A stretch of 10,085 nt of DNA from CALALP01 sp041855735 (GTDB lineage Bacteria > Bacillota > Clostridia > Lachnospirales > Lachnospiraceae), in NCBI GenBank assembly GCA_041855735.1, contig JBHAEV010000063.1:1-10085 (forward strand), read 5' to 3'. Of this stretch, positions 6,494-10,085 are shown one piece after another. Position numbers and translations under genes: made by a program. Each line of letters starts with the position of its first letter. Positions within the stretch are counted from its first letter, which is position 1. Below the pieces are notes generated by a model. It searched no databases and was not told where the DNA came from. It saw only the letters and a list, made by a program, of their open reading frames with translations.

Positions 6494-7858
6494 ATGCTGA
6501 ATTTATTTGAAGTCATTGAAACCAATAAGATGATTGCTGATGATTTGCTGGATGTTCGAACCATCACGATGGGAATCAGCCTGCTGGACTGTGTGGATTC
6601 GGATCTGGAGAAGCTCAATCAAAATATCTACCGCAAAATCACGACACTTGCCAGGGACCTGGTGGAAACCGGAGATGCGATATCGAGGGATTTCGGCATT
6701 CCGATCGTAAACAAGCGGATTTCGGTGACACCGATTTCGCTCATCGGAGCCGGCGCATGCAAGACGGCGGATGATTTTGTGAGCATTGCAAAAACCCTGG
6801 ACAAGGCGGCGGCAGATGTCGGTGTGAATTTTCTCGGCGGATATTCCGCCATTGTCTGCAAAGGGATCACAAAGGCGGATCGATTGTTGATGGAGTCGAT
6901 TCCGGATGCGTTGGCACAGACAAAATGCGTGTGCAGCTCGGTCAATCTGGCATCCACCAAAACGGGTATGAACATGGATGCGGTGTATCTGATGGGAAAG
7001 ATTATCAAAAAGACCGCGGAAGCAACAAAGGAGAATGATTCTTTGGGCTGTGCGAAACTGGTGGTGTTTTGCAATGCGCCCGATGACAATCCGTTTATGG
7101 CCGGCGCATTTCACGGTGTGACGGAGGCGGATGCCATCATCAATGTCGGCGTCAGCGGACCGGGTGTGGTGAAATCCGCCATTGAGGAGGCAAGGGGCAA
7201 GGATTTTGAAGTGCTTTGCGAAACCATAAAGAGAACGGCGTTTAAAATCACCAGAGTCGGACAGCTGGTTGCGCAGGAAGCGAGCAAAAGGCTGGGGATT
7301 CCGTTCGGCATCATCGATTTGTCACTGGCGCCGACTCCGTCCGTGGGTGATTCCGTGGCGGAGATTCTGGAAGAGATCGGTCTGGAGCGTGTGGGGGCGC
7401 CGGGTACAACGGCGGCATTGGCGCTGCTGAACGATCAGGTTAAAAAAGGCGGTGTCATGGCATCTTCTTTTGTGGGCGGACTTTCGGGAGCGTTTATTCC
7501 GGTCAGTGAGGATCAGGGCATGATCGATGCGGTGAATCTTGGCGCTTTGACTCTGGAAAAACTGGAGGCGATGACCTGTGTATGTTCGGTGGGACTTGAC
7601 ATGATTGCCATTCCGGGGCATACATCCGCGGAAACCATTGCCGGCATCATTGCCGATGAAGCCGCCATCGGTATGATCAATCAAAAAACGACGGCGGTGC
7701 GCCTGATTCCGGTGGTCGGGAAAGATGTCGGAGAAGTGGTGGAATTCGGCGGTCTGCTGGGCTATGCTCCGGTAATGCCGGTGAACGGATTCTCCTGCGA
7801 GAAATTCGTCGGAAGAGGCGGCAGAATACCGGCACCGATTCATTCGTTTAAAAATTAG
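6494..7858 (+). CDS. PFL family protein (UPF0210/DUF711)
   Basis: The 454-residue product has the length and start typical of the UPF0210 family (MLNLFEVIETNKMIADDLLDVRTITMGISLLDC). The family is related to pyruvate formate-lyase-like folds by structure, but no reaction is known, and I see no glycyl-radical motif of the usual form. Conserved-looking stretches include INVGVSGPGVV, RLGIPFGIIDLSLAPTPSVGDSVAEIL and VCSVGLDMIAIPGHTSAETIAGIIADEAAIGMIN. It is cytoplasmic, without signal or membrane segments. The AGGAGAG binding site overlaps the stop codon of the ACT gene, so the two are probably translated together. It is the last gene of the polA series; AT-rich sequence follows. Confidence 0.92.
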   Translation: MLNLFEVIETNKMIADDLLDVRTITMGISLLDCVDSDLEKLNQNIYRKITTLARDLVETGDAISRDFGIPIVNKRISVTPISLIGAGACKTADDFVSIAKTLDKAAADVGVNFLGGYSAIVCKGITKADRLLMESIPDALAQTKCVCSSVNLASTKTGMNMDAVYLMGKIIKKTAEATKENDSLGCAKLVVFCNAPDDNPFMAGAFHGVTEADAIINVGVSGPGVVKSAIEEARGKDFEVLCETIKRTAFKITRVGQLVAQEASKRLGIPFGIIDLSLAPTPSVGDSVAEILEEIGLERVGAPGTTAALALLNDQVKKGGVMASSFVGGLSGAFIPVSEDQGMIDAVNLGALTLEKLEAMTCVCSVGLDMIAIPGHTSAETIAGIIADEAAIGMINQKTTAVRLIPVVGKDVGEVVEFGGLLGYAPVMPVNGFSCEKFVGRGGRIPAPIHSFKN

Positions 7859-7923
7859 AAAAGAAAATGTAGAATTTTTTTAAAAACCCGAGATATACAG
7901 GAATAGAAATAACAAGTAAAATA

Positions 7924-7932
7924 TGCTATACT
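7924..7932 (+). promoter_or_regulatory. Extended -10 promoter before the NlpC/P60 gene
   Basis: TGCTATACT is a -10 box with one mismatch from consensus and the TGn extension. The -35 position is AT-rich with no clear TTGACA. The expected start near 7939 gives a leader of about 60 nt. That leader contains a small perfect hairpin, GCGAT-GCA-ATCGC (7959-7971), upstream of the ribosome binding site GAGGGGG (7989-7995). Confidence 0.5.
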
Positions 7933-8001
7933 GAAGGTGTAAGAAGTGTGAAATGAATGCGATGCAATCGCGAGTTTGAACGAAAACCGAGGGGGATTCT
8001 T

Positions 8002-9546
8002 ATGGGATTTCATACAACATTTACAAAACTGTTTGTGGCACTGTCCGTTTTTTTGACGCTCGGCAGTACGGTTGTGTTTGCGGAAGCGGAGATACCCGCT
8101 TCGCCGAATCTGGCGGATGTCACGGACCGGTCTGCGGGTTTGTACAATACCGAGGAGTATTTTGTGGAATCGGATTATTATGACAGACTCGGAGAAGGAG
8201 AGTTGAGCATTCCTCAGGCAAAGGCGGATGTCTGGGGACCGGGTTACACCGCCAATGTGGATGCCATATGGTACAGCAACGGTACCTATTACAATATTTC
8301 CCAGATTGCGAAATGGGAAGTCGGCGACAACAATGTGCTGTTTGTGGAACAGGGCACCATCTTCGGCGAACAAACCGGAAACACCCAGGTTACCGCTTCC
8401 TTTAAGGGAAAGAGTGTGACCATTGAGGTGAGTGTCGGCGGTTTGGCGGGAAACACGATGTCCAGAGGTGCTTCGAATTATACGAGCGAACAGAGAACGA
8501 TTCTGAATCGGGCGACAAATGCGATTGATTTTTCGTGGACGCCGCGCTATGACATGAAGGGTTGGAAGAACCGGGAAGATTATTTTGCGGGAAGGACCTA
8601 CACCGGAATCATCTACTCACAGAACTATCAGAGAGAACCGGCCGTGTTTGATTGGGATCATAAGAATCGTTCGGATTTTTATCCGGCTTTCAGCAATTTC
8701 GGTGTGGCAATGCCGAAATACGGTCTGGATTGTTCCGGCTTTGTCAGCTATGCGTGGAATATCCGAAGAAATCACACCGGCGGTTTTATTTCCGAGATCA
8801 AGAGCGGAAAATATGCGAAGGTCGGCGACTATGATGTGGACAACCCGTCGCCGGAATCGTTAAAAGCCGCATATTCGAGATTGAAGTCCGGCGATGCGAT
8901 CGTAAAAAGCGGTCACATCCGTCTGGTGGAGAGTGTGCAGGGAAATACGGTGTATTGTTATGAACAAACGCCTCAGAAAACCATGAGCTCCAGTTTTACA
9001 TTTGACGAGCTGGCGAATGACAAGGTGCCGAAGTACCGATATCTGCCGTTTTCCTTTCAGGATGCACCGGATAAGAGTGCTTTCGGTACATGGAAATCAA
9101 CCGGTCCGGCGGACAAGGTTCAGGATGCCAATGCAACTTCGATATCCGGATCTTCTTCCGGCAGTGCATGGGTGAAAGAAGGGAGCGGCTGGACCTATCA
9201 ACCGGGCGGAAAAAAACAGATTCACTGGCAGAAAATCAACGGTTTGTGGTATTATTTCAACTCATACGGTGTGATGCAGACCGGATGGATTCTGACCGGA
9301 GGAGAGTACTATTTCCTCAACGGTGACGGAGTGATGATTGTTTCCGCATGGCTGAAGCATAACAACGACTGGTACTATCTTAGAAGCAATGGTGCGATGG
9401 CGAAGTCCAGATGGCAGAAAACCGGCAGAAACTGGTATTATTTATTGAGTGACGGGAAGATGGCGAAGTACGGCTCCTTAAACATCGGAGGCAAAACCTA
9501 TGACTTTAATTCCAATGGAGTCTGTACGAATCCGAAGGGCAGATAG
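8002..9546 (+). CDS. Secreted NlpC/P60-type peptidase with C-terminal wall-binding repeats
   Basis: This 514-residue exported protein has a signal peptide (residues 1-27, cleavage about VFA|EA). An immunoglobulin-like/Big2-type beta domain (about 76-147) is followed by a cysteine-peptidase domain (about 155-360), with Cys244 in YGLDCSGFVSYAW and His305 in KSGHIRLVESV. The third catalytic residue may be Glu321 or Gln322 in CYEQTP. NlpC/P60 enzymes cut peptide stems of peptidoglycan. A Ser-rich linker leads to aromatic repeats (397-514) of the CW_binding_1 kind, with Trp at 409, 429, 450 and 471. These bind choline or other wall or glucan ligands. ATG 8002 follows GAGGGGG and opens the signal peptide; an in-frame ATG at 7957 would put charged residues before it. 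The gene has its own promoter and probably runs into the next secreted gene, 63 nt away. Confidence 0.85.
   Translation: MGFHTTFTKLFVALSVFLTLGSTVVFAEAEIPASPNLADVTDRSAGLYNTEEYFVESDYYDRLGEGELSIPQAKADVWGPGYTANVDAIWYSNGTYYNISQIAKWEVGDNNVLFVEQGTIFGEQTGNTQVTASFKGKSVTIEVSVGGLAGNTMSRGASNYTSEQRTILNRATNAIDFSWTPRYDMKGWKNREDYFAGRTYTGIIYSQNYQREPAVFDWDHKNRSDFYPAFSNFGVAMPKYGLDCSGFVSYAWNIRRNHTGGFISEIKSGKYAKVGDYDVDNPSPESLKAAYSRLKSGDAIVKSGHIRLVESVQGNTVYCYEQTPQKTMSSSFTFDELANDKVPKYRYLPFSFQDAPDKSAFGTWKSTGPADKVQDANATSISGSSSGSAWVKEGSGWTYQPGGKKQIHWQKINGLWYYFNSYGVMQTGWILTGGEYYFLNGDGVMIVSAWLKHNNDWYYLRSNGAMAKSRWQKTGRNWYYLLSDGKMAKYGSLNIGGKTYDFNSNGVCTNPKGR
9226..9543 (+). repeat. Coding repeats: about five aromatic wall-binding units
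   Basis: Encoded residues 409-514 contain repeats of about 21 residues with the form W-(x)n-WYY-(x)4-G-M. Tryptophans at 429, 450 and 471 are exactly 21 apart, with the first at 409. The last unit (about 491-511) has lost its leading Trp and reads SLNIGGKTYDFNSNG. The layout matches choline/glucan-binding repeats (Pfam CW_binding_1). Confidence 0.8.
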
Positions 9547-9609
9547 AGGTGAGTGATTGGGAAATACATGCAGCGCAAACAGATTCACATTTTCGGATGA
9601 GGAGGAACC

Positions 9610-10085
9610 ATGAAAAAGTTTCTGATTGCAGTATTATTATGTATGGGTTTATTTTCGGGTTTGAATGTGACAGAGGTCTATGCGGATGCAGCCTATCCCG
9701 TATGGACGAAAGATCAGCAAGGGTGGAAACTCGTGTATCAGGACGGGTCACTCTATCCGGGCGGCTGGTTTTATGATGTGGATACCGGACTCTGGTACTA
9801 TATGCAGAATACGGGGTATGTGCTGACCGATGCGGTTTCTCCCGACGGTTTTTCGGTCAGTGCATCCGGGCGGGCGCTGGAACCGCGGGAATTGATCATG
9901 CGCCTGTATCAGGATGAGGTTTGGGAATATTTGAATACGGCATTTCGATTCAAGATTCTTCTTCCGGAACGGTGGAAGAAATCCTATATCGGTGCTCAGA
10001 ATGAGAATGAAACGAATGATGTCGATATAGAGGGCGGGGTGCAGTTTGAGTTTTACCCGGGATACAAGCTGGATGTATACGGAAG
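9610..10085 (+). CDS. Secreted protein with N-terminal aromatic repeats (partial, runs off the right end)
   Basis: An ATG after a strong GAGGAGG site opens a frame that stays open to the window end (158 complete codons). A signal peptide covers residues 1-25 (cleavage VYA|DA). Cys11 does not form a lipobox, so it is not a lipoprotein. Residues 38-74 hold two Trp/Tyr/Gly motifs (GWKLVYQDG and GWFYD...GLWYYMQNTGYVL), like wall-binding repeats but here at the N-terminus. From about residue 93 a different domain begins, with FRFKILLPERWKKSYI and FEFYPGYKLDVYG, which I do not recognise with confidence. No terminator or promoter is visible in the 63 nt after the peptidase gene, so the two are probably co-transcribed and may work together at the cell surface. 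Confidence 0.8.
   Translation, partial: MKKFLIAVLLCMGLFSGLNVTEVYADAAYPVWTKDQQGWKLVYQDGSLYPGGWFYDVDTGLWYYMQNTGYVLTDAVSPDGFSVSASGRALEPRELIMRLYQDEVWEYLNTAFRFKILLPERWKKSYIGAQNENETNDVDIEGGVQFEFYPGYKLDVYG

Noticed and set aside
7848..7884. Possible terminator after the PFL gene (TTTAAAAATT with AATTTTTTTAAA)
   Set aside because: The stem would be pure A/T with a register mismatch and no GC core, too weak to call as an intrinsic terminator.

Overview
The window looks like chromosome of a Gram-positive Bacillota, most likely class Clostridia. The reasons are strong purine-rich Shine-Dalgarno sites, sigma-A type TATAAT promoters, a PolA whose proofreading domain has decayed, an ACT/PFL (UPF0237/UPF0210) gene pair, wall-binding aromatic repeats on secreted proteins, and a two-gene cassette that resembles C. 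difficile CD3072/CD3073. The genus cannot be fixed from the sequence. No rRNA, tRNA, CRISPR array, transposase or prophage gene was seen, and base composition looks even throughout.

Layout. Positions 1-4 hold only the first codon of a minus-strand gene that leaves the window; its promoter (46-75) and ribosome binding site (11-20) are complete. Positions 197-1267 carry a minus-strand operon: a TudS/DUF523-like putative desulfidase, then an ECF-type transporter substrate-binding membrane subunit. Positions 1268-1530 are a divergent control region with back-to-back promoters and two near-identical 45-bp GC-rich repeats 81 bp apart. Each repeat contains a TATAAT box and a hairpin.

Positions 1531-7858 are a plus-strand series of six genes: a small zinc-finger (ZAS/zf-HC2) membrane protein, polA, coaE, a WalJ/YycJ-type metallo-hydrolase, an ACT-domain protein and a PFL (UPF0210) protein. 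Gaps are short (9-99 nt) and no terminator is visible, so they are probably transcribed together. The products are DNA replication/repair, coenzyme A synthesis and conserved proteins of poorly known role.

Positions 7859-8001 contain a new promoter and leader. They are followed by two secreted, probably wall-associated proteins: an NlpC/P60-type peptidase with C-terminal aromatic repeats (8002-9546), and a second exported protein with N-terminal aromatic repeats that runs off the right end (9610 onward).

The window is mostly housekeeping. The least ordinary parts are the repeat-bearing leader before the zinc-finger/polA operon, the desulfidase-transporter cassette, the zinc-finger protein with no sigma factor beside it, and the secreted pair at the right edge.
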